A stretch of DNA of 64,000 bases from Methylotenera sp. (GCA_009693255.1 SHXQ01000003.1:1-64000); one strand, 5' to 3'. Counted from the first letter of the stretch, positions 43,864 through 52,634 are shown. Numbers and translations are program-made. The notes: a model not told the origin generated them from the letters alone.

Positions 43864-43887
43864 AAGAGGCGGACTAAGCCGCCTCTT
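43864..43887 (-). terminator. Hairpin terminator between aldehyde dehydrogenase and DUF779 genes
   Basis: AAGAGGCGG (43864-43872) pairs perfectly with CCGCCTCTT (43879-43887) over a six-base loop. On the minus strand it is followed by ATTTTTTG. It could terminate the dehydrogenase mRNA or attenuate read-through into DUF779. Confidence 0.82.
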
Positions 43888-43954
43888 GATTTTATTCTTG
43901 TTTAAACGCTAAAACAAGAAACAAGCAAAACAATCACATTTAGAATGGTGCTAA

Positions 43955-45475
43955 TTAGAAAAAGCCTAGCTTTTTAGGGCTATAACTAACCAGTAGATTC
44001 TTCGTTTGTTGGTAATGGTCTAGCATCATTTTGTGCGTTTCACGGCCGATACCAGATTCTTTATAGCCGCCAAATGCTGCATGTGCCGGGTAGGCATGGT
44101 AGCAGTTTGTCCAGACGCGACCCGCTTTAATACCGCGACCCATACGGTATGCACGGCTGCCATCACGTGTCCAAACGCCTGAACCAAGACCAAATACAGT
44201 GTCATTGGCAATTGCAAGCGCATCTGCTTCATCTTTAAAGGTTGTTACAGCTAACACTGGGCCAAAAATCTCTTCTTGGAACACGCGCATTTTGTTATTG
44301 CCTTTAAGCAATGTTGGTTGAATGTAATAACCATCTGCAAAAGCGCCGCCTAATACATTACGTTCGCCACCAATAAGCACTTGCGCACCTTCTTGTTTGC
44401 CAATGTCCATGTATGACATGATTTTGTTCAGTTGGTCTTGTGATGCTTGTGCGCCAATCATGGTGTTTGGGTCTAACGGGTTGCCTTGCACAATTGCCGC
44501 AACACGCGGTAAAACGCGTTCCATGAATTTGTCGTAGACTGATTCTTGAATCAAAGCGCGTGATGGGCTGGTACAAACTTCACCTTGATTAAAGGCAAAC
44601 AACACCAAGCCTTCAACAGCTTTATCAAAGAAGTCATCGTCAGCATCGGCAATATCTTCAAAGAAAATATTGGGTGATTTCCCACCTAATTCTAAAGTTG
44701 CTGGAATCAAGTTTGAAGCCGCTGCTTGCGCAATAACGCGACCTGTTGCGGTAGAACCGGTAAAGGCAATTTTGCCAATACGGCGGCTGTTTGCAAGCGG
44801 GGCACCTACGTCACGACCGTAGCCGTTAACGATGTTAATTACGCCCGGAGGTAGAATATCTGCAATTAATTCCATCAAAATCAAAATGCTGATTGGTGTG
44901 AATTCTGCAGGTTTCATGACCACGCAGTTACCTGCAACAACCGCTGGCGCTAGTTTCCAAGCTGCCATTAAAATTGGGAAGTTCCAAGGAATGATTTGAC
45001 CGATAACACCGATAGGTTCATGGAAGTGATAAGCAACCATTGTTTCGTCGATTTCACTCAAGCTACCTTCTTGAGCGCGCATACAACCTGCAAAGTAACG
45101 GAAATGATCGATCGCCAATGGAATGTCAGCATTCATCGTTTCGCGAATAGGCTTACCGTTATCAACCGTTTCCGCTGTCGCTAATAATTCAAGATTCGCT
45201 TCTAGGCGATCTGCAATTTTAAGTAGCAAGTTAGCACGTTCACCTGGTGCTGTACGGCCCCATTTGTCCGCCGCAGCATGCGCAGCATCTAATGCAAGCT
45301 CAACGTCTTCAGCGCTAGAGCGAGCAGCTTGTGTGTATGGTTTGCCAGTAATTGGCGTAATAACATCAAAATATTCACCTTTAACAGGTGCAACCCATTT
45401 TCCGCCAATGAAATTATCATATTTAGCTTTATAAGGTATTTTTACGCCAAGGCCTCTTAGTAGATCTAAACTCAT
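43955..45475 (-). CDS. NAD-dependent aldehyde dehydrogenase (ExaC/AcoD type)
   Basis: Oxidises an aldehyde such as acetaldehyde to the acid. The 506-residue protein starts [24 protein letters not shown] in two blocks, has [16 protein letters not shown], the glutamate in [12 protein letters not shown], and the catalytic Cys301 in [19 protein letters not shown] lies seven bases before its ATG. The neighbouring DUF779 gene supports the ExaC/AcoD subgroup. In a methylotroph the physiological aldehyde is uncertain. Confidence 0.92.
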   Translation of the reverse strand: MSLDLLRGLGVKIPYKAKYDNFIGGKWVAPVKGEYFDVITPITGKPYTQAARSSAEDVELALDAAHAAADKWGRTAPGERANLLLKIADRLEANLELLATAETVDNGKPIRETMNADIPLAIDHFRYFAGCMRAQEGSLSEIDETMVAYHFHEPIGVIGQIIPWNFPILMAAWKLAPAVVAGNCVVMKPAEFTPISILILMELIADILPPGVINIVNGYGRDVGAPLANSRRIGKIAFTGSTATGRVIAQAAASNLIPATLELGGKSPNIFFEDIADADDDFFDKAVEGLVLFAFNQGEVCTSPSRALIQESVYDKFMERVLPRVAAIVQGNPLDPNTMIGAQASQDQLNKIMSYMDIGKQEGAQVLIGGERNVLGGAFADGYYIQPTLLKGNNKMRVFQEEIFGPVLAVTTFKDEADALAIANDTVFGLGSGVWTRDGSRAYRMGRGIKAGRVWTNCYHAYPAHAAFGGYKESGIGRETHKMMLDHYQQTKNLLVSYSPKKLGFF

Positions 45476-45554
45476 GCTGACTCCTCCAGTTTTGCTATCG
45501 TTAATGTAGTCTATCTATCTGTAAAATCGCATTGCTATGTCGATGTTTTATAGC

Positions 45555-45582
45555 GTTTAAAGTTTAACTTAATACTTGTCAA
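45555..45582 (-). promoter_or_regulatory. Candidate sigma-70 promoter of the aldehyde dehydrogenase gene
   Basis: On the minus strand a perfect -35 TTGACA (complement of 45577-45582) is followed 15-17 bases later by TTTAAA/TAAACG as a weak -10. It lies about 80 bases upstream of the start. The rest of the 45476-45912 gap is AT-rich, with a near-direct repeat AATTAGCCA in the segment around 45795-45825; nothing else is recognised in it. Confidence 0.35.
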
Positions 45583-45912
45583 CGCCTTACCAGTAAAGGG
45601 TTTTACAATGAAAACAAGAACTCAACAATAAACCTTAGATGCGCGCAAATCAAGTAATAATTGAACCATCTTCTATAAAAATATGATGGATCTATTTGTC
45701 AGGCCAATTAGCCCTTACAGTATTCCATTTTCGCCAAGCAGCTATAAAAGCGTAATGCACTTAGGCTACTTATAACATGCTATTAATTGCGATTAGCCAA
45801 GTGAAAATGACTAAAATTAGCCATCAATAAAGCCTAGAAAAGCAGTCATTTTCAGCTATAGCTATAGTGTTCGGGTAGATGCAAAAAAAGAACCCCATAT
45901 ATTATAGCCAAT

Positions 45913-47060
45913 ATGCCGGAAAATTTAGCACCTAAATCTATATTAACGCGCGAATTTTGGAGCGGCCTGTCTAATCCTACGCCTGCCGCGTTAGGTAAAT
46001 CTATTTTATCTTTGCTGGTGTTAGTAAAGAGTTTTGTTTGTATATGCTGGATTTTCACCTTATCCGGTTTAGGTGAAGGTTGCGCCGTGATTGCAGGTGT
46101 GCCTTACGTCTATCTTGTGGTTTCTTATGTCAGTACCTTCTTATTTTACCGTTTCGAGCGTTTTGGATATTTCATTTTTACCCAGCTTGTGATGTTATTG
46201 ATGATACTCGGCACACGCCAATCAACGCCATGGTTTTTACTTTTTATTGCGTTGGTTTTTATTTCATGGAAACTCAATCATTACTTTGCAGGTAATGCCA
46301 TGCCGATTCCAACCAGCATTAAGGACGCTTTTTTTTGATGAATATTACTGGAACAGCTTCTATATTGTATGGCGTATTGCGCTATTTTCAGGTGAAAAAA
46401 GAGCGCGTGATGATTTCATTAGCGCTTGAGCAAGCTAGGTCGGAAAAGCTATTGTTCAACATTTTTCCGGCGGCAATCGCAACAAGGCTTAAGGCCAGCG
46501 ACATGCGCATTGCCGATTATTATGACGCGGTGACAGTGATGTTTGCCGGCCTAGTCAATTTCACGCAAATGTCGGAAAAAATGTCACCAAGCCAATTAAT
46601 TGATTTGCTTTCCCAAGTGTTTTTAAAGTTTGATGAACTTGCAGAAAAATATCAGGTAGAGAAAATTAAAACAATTGGTGATGCCTATATGATCATTTTT
46701 GGCGCGCCAGTGGCGTGTGAAAACCATGCACATAGAATCGCCGCTATGGCACTAGAGAGGAGCCTAGCATTACAAGAAGTTGCGATGAGTGCAGGGTTGG
46801 ATTTGAATATACGTATTGGCATCCACACAGGTCCCGTTGTTGCGGGTGTGATTGGAAGCGCTAAATTTAGTTATGACCTTTGGGGCGATACCGTTAACTT
46901 AGCCAGCCGTATAGAGAGTACTTGTCTGCCCAACACCATTCAAACAACACGACAAACGTAGCAGATTATTCAAGACAGTTATGTTTTTTCAGAAAAATTT
47001 AACATAGAGGTGAAAGGTAGGGGCGTTGTTGAAACGTTTATTTTGCTTGGACGTAAGTAA
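45913..47060 (+). pseudogene. Dead class III adenylate/guanylate cyclase with membrane domain
   Basis: An intact relative would have N-terminal membrane helices followed by a class III cyclase domain. Here an N-terminal 141-codon part ends DAFF-stop in an eight-T tract (46329-46336); adding one T continues into MNITGTASILYGV and the cyclase domain. A TAG at 46959 then cuts off the last 33 codons (QIIQDSYVFSEKF... to the TAA at 47060). The first metal aspartate motif reads VMFAGLVNFT where family members have FAD, so catalysis is lost. The second motif, KTIGDAYM, is intact. Three independent lesions argue for genuine decay. Confidence 0.85.
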
Positions 47061-47097
47061 TTATCAATTGTTGGCATAGCGACAATCCGCTAAGCCT

Positions 47098-48075
47098 TTA
47101 TTTCTTCTGCTTTTCGCCGATATGCTTTTCGCCGCGCTTTTTAGCTAAAATAACCTGTTTTTGCCGCTCGGTTAGACTGGCGCGTTTATCTTCTGATATT
47201 TTGTCATAGCAATAAGGGCATGAAATCCCAGTAGTATATTGAGTGCTTTGCATCTCAGTCGGTGAAAGTGGGTGGCGGCAGGCGTAGCATTGGTCGTATT
47301 CGCCAACGACTAAATTGTGTTTTACGCCTACCCGTTGATCAAACACGAAACACTCACCTTGCCACATACTTTGCGCTTCTGGCACAGTTTCTAAGTATTT
47401 TAGAATGCCGCCTTGCAAATGAAACACTTCTTCAAAACCCTGATCCATCATGTAAGACGAAGCTTTTTCACAACGAATACCACCCGTACAAAACATCGCT
47501 ACTTTTTTATGTTTGGTTTTGTCAAAATTTGCTGCGACGTATTCAGGGAACTCTCTAAAAGTGCTTGTTTTTGGATCGATGGCACCCTTAAACGTCCCTA
47601 TATCGACCTCATAAGCATTACGGGTATCAATTAAAACGACGTCAGGGTCAGATATTAGTGCGTTCCAGTCTTCAGGCTTCACATAAGTGCCAACCTGCTT
47701 GGTTGGGCTCACGCTAGGCACGCCCAGTGTGACAATTTCTTTCTTAAGTTTTACTTTCATCCGATAAAACGGATGTTCGGTAGCAAAGGATTCTTTGTGA
47801 TCCAAATCAGCGAAGCGATTTTCGAATAGCGGATGCTCGCGTAAAAATGCTAATAAAACTTGAATATTTTCTGGTAAGCCAGCTATTGTGCCGTTAATGC
47901 CTTCTTCAGCGAGTAGTAATGTGCCTTTGATACCATGCTTTAAGCAGGCTTCAAGAATAGGCACTTGCAACACTTTGTAGTCAGGCAGGCTAACAAATTT
48001 ATAAAATGCAGCGGTTAGATACTGGTCTGTTGATGCTGATGGGTTTAACTTAGACATAGATAAATGTTCTGACAT
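47098..48075 (-). CDS. trhO: tRNA uridine-34 hydroxylase TrhO (rhodanese family)
   Basis: Hydroxylates U34 of certain tRNAs using oxygen, the first step to 5-methoxyuridine or cmo5U. The product has an N-terminal ferredoxin-like domain ([11 protein letters not shown]), a rhodanese domain with the catalytic cysteine in [16 protein letters not shown], and C-terminal cysteine pairs ([17 protein letters not shown]). ATG 48075 gives 325 residues; ATG 48057 is an alternative and neither has a clear ribosome site. The unusual long basic C-terminus ([14 protein letters not shown]) is noted. Confidence 0.88.
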   Translation of the reverse strand: MSEHLSMSKLNPSASTDQYLTAAFYKFVSLPDYKVLQVPILEACLKHGIKGTLLLAEEGINGTIAGLPENIQVLLAFLREHPLFENRFADLDHKESFATEHPFYRMKVKLKKEIVTLGVPSVSPTKQVGTYVKPEDWNALISDPDVVLIDTRNAYEVDIGTFKGAIDPKTSTFREFPEYVAANFDKTKHKKVAMFCTGGIRCEKASSYMMDQGFEEVFHLQGGILKYLETVPEAQSMWQGECFVFDQRVGVKHNLVVGEYDQCYACRHPLSPTEMQSTQYTTGISCPYCYDKISEDKRASLTERQKQVILAKKRGEKHIGEKQKK

Positions 48076-48483
48076 GGCGTTATTTTTTTTGCAAAACGCT
48101 ATGGTATCACTAGCGGCCTGTCTCACTTAAAGGAATTTGGCTACAAATTTCCCTGCCCAATAGCAGGTGCTAGTTTTCGGGGCTAACGACCCACTGCCTA
48201 CAGTTGCCAATTTTTGGTATCAGGCAACTAAGTGGGACATGCAGAACCTCCAAAATTTCCAGACCAACTGGTACTACTGGCCAGAATGCGGAAGTTAAAA
48301 ATATTAAAATTAGTCATGTTGAGAATTAGACATTTCCTAGCATAATTTTTCTGAGATTAAGGATTGCGATATACCCCAGTCATTGCAATAAATGCTTGTG
48401 TCTTTAGGTGTAACTTACGCTATTATTGGTTGTCATAGAGTCATGTATCATTTGCTAACCTAGTTTATAAGGTAAGGTCGGAT
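48076..48483. other. Intergenic region without recognised gene
   Basis: About 400 bases between the divergent trhO and the HAD phosphatase genes. The part 48180-48300 has mixed composition (CCAGACCAACTGGTACTACT) unlike the AT-rich rest and might be a remnant of a lost gene, but no family could be recognised in any frame. No terminator or RNA structure is evident. Confidence 0.3.
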
Positions 48484-49263
48484 ATGTACACTCTATCTAC
48501 GATTAAAGGCATTCTGTTTGACCTAGATGGCGTGCTTTACATCGACTCGCATGCCATCGATGGCGCGGTTGAGGCGGTGATGAGAATTCGAGCCAGCGGC
48601 ATGCCATGTCGTTTTGTCACCAACACCAGCACGTTATCCTTGGTATCGTTGCAACAAAAAATCAATACATTAGGTTTTTCAATTCCTACCAATGAAATTA
48701 TCAGTGCACCTCAGGCCACCTTACTTTTCCTAAAAAGTCAGCACGATCCTGTTTGCCGTTTGCTATTGGCAGATGATGTAAAGAAAGATTTTAAGGAGTT
48801 CCACCTATCGGATACTGCAGCGAATTATATTGTGATCGGCGATATTGGTGATGCCTGGTCTTACCAATTACTAAATGAAGTATTTAATAGTCTGATACAA
48901 GGGGCAAAGCTCATTGCCGTTCATAAGAACCGCTTTTGGCAAACCGAAAATGGTTTGCAAATGGACATAGGCGGTTTTATTGATGCTTTGGAATACGCGA
49001 GTGGTGTCAAAGCCATGATAATCGGCAAACCTTCCCCTGACTTCTTTCAAATCGCATTAGATGATATGGGGCTTAGCTCTTCTGAAGTTGCAATCGTAGG
49101 CGATGACATTGATGTGGACGTGGGGGGTGGTCAACAGGCTGGCTTAAAAGGTATTTTGGTACGGACTGGAAAATATCGGCAAAATTACGCTGAGGCATCG
49201 GCAGTCAAACCGGATTTTATTATTGATTCGGTTGTAGAATTACCCGAGGTGCTGGGCATTTAA
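48484..49263 (+). CDS. HAD-superfamily IIA phosphatase (LHPP/TIGR01458-like)
   Basis: A 259-residue HAD phosphatase. Motif I is FDLDGVLY (about 12-19), motif II RFVTNTST (with Thr/Asn), the motif III region IGKPSPDFF, and motif IV IVGDDIDVDVGG. Class IIA cap placement and the RFWQTENGLQMDIGGFIDALEYASG segment resemble phospholysine phosphohistidine inorganic pyrophosphate phosphatase homologues. The physiological substrate is unknown. A small DUF6494 gene follows. Confidence 0.85.
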   Translation: MYTLSTIKGILFDLDGVLYIDSHAIDGAVEAVMRIRASGMPCRFVTNTSTLSLVSLQQKINTLGFSIPTNEIISAPQATLLFLKSQHDPVCRLLLADDVKKDFKEFHLSDTAANYIVIGDIGDAWSYQLLNEVFNSLIQGAKLIAVHKNRFWQTENGLQMDIGGFIDALEYASGVKAMIIGKPSPDFFQIALDDMGLSSSEVAIVGDDIDVDVGGGQQAGLKGILVRTGKYRQNYAEASAVKPDFIIDSVVELPEVLGI

Positions 49264-49307
49264 TGCCAGAAGTTTATACTCTAATAATGTTAATAAAGGA
49301 GTTTGCT

Positions 49308-49514
49308 ATGCACGATGATACTTTCAATATGAGCATCCGTAAGTTTTTAAAAATGGTAGGGGTAAGTTCTCAACACGAAATTGAGCAGGCTGTGGCACAA
49401 GCTATTACGAGCGGACATATCAAAGGTAATGAGAAGTTGCCAGTGAAAATGACACTATCAATAGACTCAGCAAATCTCAACATCAATTTTGATGGGATGA
49501 TTGAACTGGAATAG
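49308..49514 (+). CDS. DUF6494 family small protein
   Basis: A 68-residue cytosolic protein: MHDDTFNMSIRKFLKMVGV, a helical segment EIEQAVAQAITSGHIKG, and a C-terminal strand pair ending FDGMIELE. The ATG at 49308 is chosen because AAAGGAG lies seven bases upstream; the frame is open further up without a better start. Function unknown; it probably shares an mRNA with the phosphatase. Confidence 0.75.
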   Translation: MHDDTFNMSIRKFLKMVGVSSQHEIEQAVAQAITSGHIKGNEKLPVKMTLSIDSANLNINFDGMIELE

Positions 49515-49591
49515 ATGTAACATAGCCACTTCAAAATCTAGTGTAAAGGCTGCATTTTAGCTACACACCTATATTAATGAGAGGTTCTGAA

Positions 49592-49963
49592 TCATTCCTT
49601 TGGCCTGCTTTTTTTCTGGCTATTGGGCTCGACTAATTGATTGACCTTAGCCGCCATGATAAAGTCATTCTCGTGTAGGCCATTAATTTTGTGAGTCTGG
49701 AACTCGACCCGACAGTAACCCCAGCCAATTATGAGGTCGGGATGATGGCCTTCCGTTTCACATAACTCACCAACACGCTGTGCCAATTGCATTGCATCTT
49801 CAAAGTTATCTAATTTGAAAGTACGTTTCAACTTGGTTGCATTGTCAAGTAATTCCCACTCAGGTGCTTCGTGCAAATACTTTTCCGCGACGTCACAGGA
49901 CATCGGTGGAATACCGCCTTGGCAAGGTGTACACTTTTTAGCGGTCAGATTCATCTTGTCCAT
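49592..49963 (-). CDS. phhB: Pterin-4a-carbinolamine dehydratase
   Basis: Dehydrates 4a-hydroxytetrahydropterin. The 123-residue protein has the catalytic histidine block EGHHPDLIIGWGYCRVEF, with the paired His, and the later HENDFIMAAKVNQL. AAGGAGA lies seven bases before the ATG. No phenylalanine hydroxylase gene is nearby, so a role in methanopterin- or folate-related pterin handling is possible but only inferred. Confidence 0.92.
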   Translation of the reverse strand: MDKMNLTAKKCTPCQGGIPPMSCDVAEKYLHEAPEWELLDNATKLKRTFKLDNFEDAMQLAQRVGELCETEGHHPDLIIGWGYCRVEFQTHKINGLHENDFIMAAKVNQLVEPNSQKKSRPKE

Positions 49964-50095
49964 AATACCGTCTCCTTAAATTTTCCTCGAAAATAATCCA
50001 TAATCCATGCGTTTACGGTATTAATAAGACCATAAAAAATATCAAAAGTTTGTCATAAAATATTTGACAGAAACTAAGGTGCTGCAGTGGAACTA

Positions 50096-50120
50096 ATAGT
50101 ATACTAAATTAGTCAATTTT
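50096..50120. promoter_or_regulatory. IscR/Rrf2 type-1-like operator upstream of suf relic
   Basis: A 25-base segment with core ACTAAATTAGTCAA agrees with about 21 of 25 positions of the E. coli IscR type-1 consensus. TATACT inside it could be the -10 of a promoter that bound regulator would block. It lies about 160 bases before the sufB relic, the expected place for control of a suf operon. No Rrf2 regulator gene is in the window. No other gene is seen in 49964-50281. Confidence 0.5.
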
Positions 50121-50281
50121 ATTGAGAGGGTTTGTTGAGAATCATGTCTGTGGAAAGTGATAAATGAGGACACTTGGACATGGCATATATGTTGAAATAA
50201 ACCGTAACTACAGCCAAACACTTAAATTTAGCCTAGCTAGATCATTGTCGGAGGTTACCGCAAGACGGGTCTGGAGTCGAT

Positions 50282-50580
50282 ATGACCACTGCAACCAAAC
50301 AAGTGGATGAATTGATCGGCAGAGGTATCAGCATGGCTTTTACACCTAGCTGGAAGCTGACACTATTCCGCGAGGCCTTAACGAAGACACTGTCCAGCTG
50401 ATTTCCACCAAGAAAAACGAGCCGGAGTTTATGATGGAATGGCGGCTGAAAACCTACCGGCACTGGCTGACAATGACTGAGCCGAAGTGGCTAACGTGCA
50501 TTATCCGCAGATTGATTACCAGAATACATTTTACTATTCCGCACCGAAATCCGAAAAGGATGGTTCTCGCAGTTTGCCAC
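50282..50580 (+). pseudogene. sufB: sufB head fragment (about 100 codons, frameshifted)
   Basis: Begins ATG with TTATKQVDELIGRG, then continues in a second frame (HGFYT, stop, [19 protein letters not shown] and [19 protein letters not shown]) and a third frame ([20 protein letters not shown]). These are unmistakable N-terminal SufB blocks in the right order. Two frameshifts and one internal stop inactivate it. The remaining three quarters of SufB are absent. Confidence 0.9.
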
Positions 50581-50586
50581 AGATGA

Positions 50587-50736
50587 AAACTTGCGGTTTT
50601 GGCTGGATTGCGTGAGTTTCCGCAGCGCGTAAAGTGCGCCACGCTGGCTTGGCACACAATGAAGGCGGCGCTGCAGAATGTAGAGGAGCCGACGACTACC
50701 GAGCAGGTATATAGATATTCGATTGGAAAAAATTAG
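50587..50736 (+). pseudogene. sufU: sufU tail fragment
   Basis: Forty-nine codons ending in TAG read [20 protein letters not shown], then AWHTMKAAL and an acidic tail. This is the C-terminal end of SufU, the IscU-like sulfur acceptor, including its last conserved cysteine. It follows the sufB fragment directly, so the span sufB(most)-sufC-sufD-sufS-sufU(most) has been deleted. Confidence 0.9.
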
Positions 50737-50797
50737 AGAGTAACAACAAGAGAAACAACCACCGGACAAAGATGAATTGTAGGCGCGGGTTGTTGAG

Positions 50798-51073
50798 ATG
50801 ATACGTACTATTTACGATCCTGAGATGCCGGTGAACATTTATGATCTCGGCCTGGTGTACGGCCTGGATGTAAAGCCTTCCGGTATGGTGAGCGTCCGCA
50901 CGACCTTGACCGCGCCCAATTGCCCGGTGGCACAGAGCTTTCCCCGGAATGTACAGGAAGTATTGATGTGCGTGCCGGGAGTCAGCGATGTAAAGGTGGA
51001 ACTGGTGTGGGAGCCGCCGTGGAGCCATGAGCACATGTCTGAGGCGGTCAAATTACAACTTGGAATGTTATAG
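50798..51073 (+). CDS. sufT: SufT-like DUF59 (MIP18-family) protein, N-terminally shortened
   Basis: A 91-residue Fe-S assembly/maturation protein. It has the DUF59 signature TIYDPEMPVNIYDLGLVYGLDV, the cysteine motif TAPNCPVAQ and the ending VELVWEPPWS. An in-frame TAG at 50780 interrupts the upstream extension (PPDKDEL, stop, ARVVEM), which family members read through, so translation must start at the internal ATG, without a good ribosome site. The conserved domain itself is complete. It may still be expressed at a low level; status uncertain between a trimmed gene and a pseudogene. Confidence 0.75.
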   Translation: MIRTIYDPEMPVNIYDLGLVYGLDVKPSGMVSVRTTLTAPNCPVAQSFPRNVQEVLMCVPGVSDVKVELVWEPPWSHEHMSEAVKLQLGML

Positions 51074-51083
51074 GAGGTAAATC

Positions 51084-51413
51084 ATGAGCGACTGGATTGA
51101 TGTGGCGGCAGTAGAAGACTTTATGCCCGGTATGTGCCGCGTAGTGGAAACTGGCGACATCTCCATTGCCATATTCAACCTTGACGGGTGCTATTATGCC
51201 ATCGAAAATCGCTGCACCCATGAAGAGGCGGAACTATCGGATGGCGCCCTGGAGGGCGACCAGATTGTCTGCCCACTACACGGTGCGCGCTTCTCGGTAG
51301 TGACGGGTGCCGTACTGACACCACCAGCATACGAGAGCCTGCGTACTTTTCCTGTTCGGGTTACTAATAGCTGGGTAGAGGTGGACGCCGAAGCGGAATG
51401 GAATATCGCATAA
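51084..51413 (+). CDS. Rieske [2Fe-2S] ferredoxin-like protein
   Basis: A 109-residue Rieske protein of the non-heme oxygenase ferredoxin type. Cluster ligands are Cys44-x-His46 in CTHEEAEL and Cys63-x-x-His66 in CPLHGARF. AGGAGG precedes the ATG by six bases. Such proteins commonly end suf operons in betaproteobacteria, which fits its place after sufT. The sequence is GC-rich (51241-51300 is 65% G+C) compared with the window. Partner enzyme unknown. Confidence 0.9.
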   Translation: MSDWIDVAAVEDFMPGMCRVVETGDISIAIFNLDGCYYAIENRCTHEEAELSDGALEGDQIVCPLHGARFSVVTGAVLTPPAYESLRTFPVRVTNSWVEVDAEAEWNIA

Positions 51414-51502
51414 AATGGACGGTCTCGCTGCAACCTCATCTTTTCCCAAGAAAGGTCTGGTTAAAGGCTACAACTGACGAAACCGCCCACGTTACGTTTT
51501 AC

Positions 51503-51991
51503 TTAGCGATATTGAGCGTCTGCTGCCCGGTCGGCGGCGATTTGCCATTCCAATTTATCACCATGCGCCAATAGCCCTTTCTTGTCGATGATGGCCTCAT
51601 TGCGTTCCTCCATGTGAAACTCGAAATGACGGGTCATCACGATGGCATCGGTTGGGCATGCTTCTTCGCAGAAGCCGCAATAGATGCATTTGAACAGGTC
51701 AATGTCGTAACGGGTGGTACGCCGCGTACCGTCTGGGCACTCCTCGGAATCAATGGTGATGCACATGGCAGGACACACAGCCTCACATAGCTTGCAGGCG
51801 ATGCATCGTTCCTCACCGTTAAGGTAGCGGCGCAAGGCATGCAAACCACGGAAGCGTGGCGACAATGGCGTTTTTTCCTCCGGGTACTGCACCGTGATCT
51901 TGCGTTTGAACAGGCTCCTGCCAGTGAGTGCCATGCCGCGCAACAACTCCACTAATAGCCAAGTATTGAAATATTCACGTAAAGAACGCAT
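51503..51991 (-). CDS. nuoI: Solitary NuoI-type subunit (two [4Fe-4S] ferredoxin) of complex I
   Basis: A 162-residue TYKY/NuoI protein, the electron wire carrying clusters N6a and N6b in NADH:quinone oxidoreductase. Motifs are Cys63-x2-Cys66-x2-Cys69-x3-Cys73 ([12 protein letters not shown]) and Cys102-x2-Cys105-x2-Cys108-x3-Cys112 ([12 protein letters not shown]). ATG 51991 is chosen for the GGAGG six bases upstream; the frame is open for 21 further codons. No other nuo gene is adjacent, so this is a stray extra copy or a relic of a moved operon. It is GC-richer than its neighbours. Confidence 0.92.
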   Translation of the reverse strand: MRSLREYFNTWLLVELLRGMALTGRSLFKRKITVQYPEEKTPLSPRFRGLHALRRYLNGEERCIACKLCEAVCPAMCITIDSEECPDGTRRTTRYDIDLFKCIYCGFCEEACPTDAIVMTRHFEFHMEERNEAIIDKKGLLAHGDKLEWQIAADRAADAQYR

Positions 51992-52081
51992 TTTTCCTCC
52001 AATGAAATTGGACAATTGCCTTGGCATTAAATTCCCACCAACAACCTTTTCCATTCTTTCAGGCTGAAATCTTAAGATAAC

Positions 52082-52157
52082 TTTTCGTCAAAAACTTGAG
52101 CGGTAATTTACTCAATTAACTGCTTAACGATTTTTAAAATTGCTCAAGAGGCGAAAA
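52082..52157 (+). repeat. Long-range inverted repeat in the fae-fragment leader
   Basis: TTTTCG (52082-52087) and CTTGAGC (52095-52101) pair with GCTCAAG (52142-52148) and CGAAAA (52152-52157). The arms are separated by a 40-base AT-rich loop, placing a cruciform or leader hairpin 20 bases before the fae fragment. Confidence 0.35.
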
Positions 52158-52176
52158 TTAAAAAGAAGAATAAGCC

Positions 52177-52308
52177 ATGAAAGAGCTAAAAATAGATAAG
52201 GTATTTGTAGGTGAGGCGCTAGTGGGTGAAGGGAATGAAGTAGCTCACGTTGACCTCATCATCGGGCCACGAGGCAGTGGTGCCGAAACCGCATTCTGTA
52301 TATTGTAG
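52177..52308 (+). pseudogene. fae: fae head fragment (formaldehyde-activating enzyme)
   Basis: Forty-three codons reading [20 protein letters not shown] and [13 protein letters not shown], the N-terminal quarter of formaldehyde-activating enzyme, which joins formaldehyde to tetrahydromethanopterin. The catalytic histidine region HVDLIIG is present, but after AETAFC the sequence switches to uspA and hits TAG. The protein is therefore non-functional. A full-length fae must lie elsewhere if the Fhc pathway is used. Confidence 0.92.
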
Positions 52309-52634
52309 ACACCTTCCATCCCATGCTTGATGGCATGGAGATTAGTAACATAGCTGAAATTATTCATGATTTGCATGAACACGGTAAGTACATGCTAGAG
52401 CAAGCAAAAACATCTGCCTTGGCTCAAGGAGTTGAAGCTGACACTGCGATGTTAGAGAATGACCTTAATAAGGTGTCAGAGGTTAGCGTAATGCATGCGA
52501 AGCAATGGCCTGCTGATTTAATTTTAATGGGAACCCATGGGCGACGGGGTTCAAGTCACTTACTTATGAGTAGTGATGCTGAGGCGGTAATACGCACTAG
52601 CCCAGTACCCGTACTCATGGTCAGGTTGATTTGA
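52296..52634 (+). pseudogene. uspA tail fragment (universal stress protein)
   Basis: From the deletion joint the frame [16 protein letters not shown] runs to a UspA ending with the nucleotide-binding motif MGTHGRRGSSHLLMSSDAEA and SPVPVLMVRLI. The first strand and P-loop-like N-terminus (about 40 residues) are missing. An internal ATG at 52323 could start a 103-residue peptide, but it lacks the N-terminal half of the ATP site. Confidence 0.85.

Noticed and set aside
45852-46058. Minus-strand frame at the head of the cyclase relic
   Set aside because: It overlaps the clearly cyclase-like plus-strand reading and has no own support.
30385-47060. Homopolymer sequencing error as the cause of all frameshifts
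   Set aside because: Possible for comEA alone, but the cyclase also has a nonsense codon and a lost metal ligand, and the suf, fae, PPOX and pilF cases are large deletions, which base-call errors cannot make.
50242-51051. Several overlapping minus-strand frames across the suf relic
   Set aside because: The plus strand explains the sequence as sufB, sufU, sufT and Rieske remnants; the minus frames overlap each other and have no recognisable motif.
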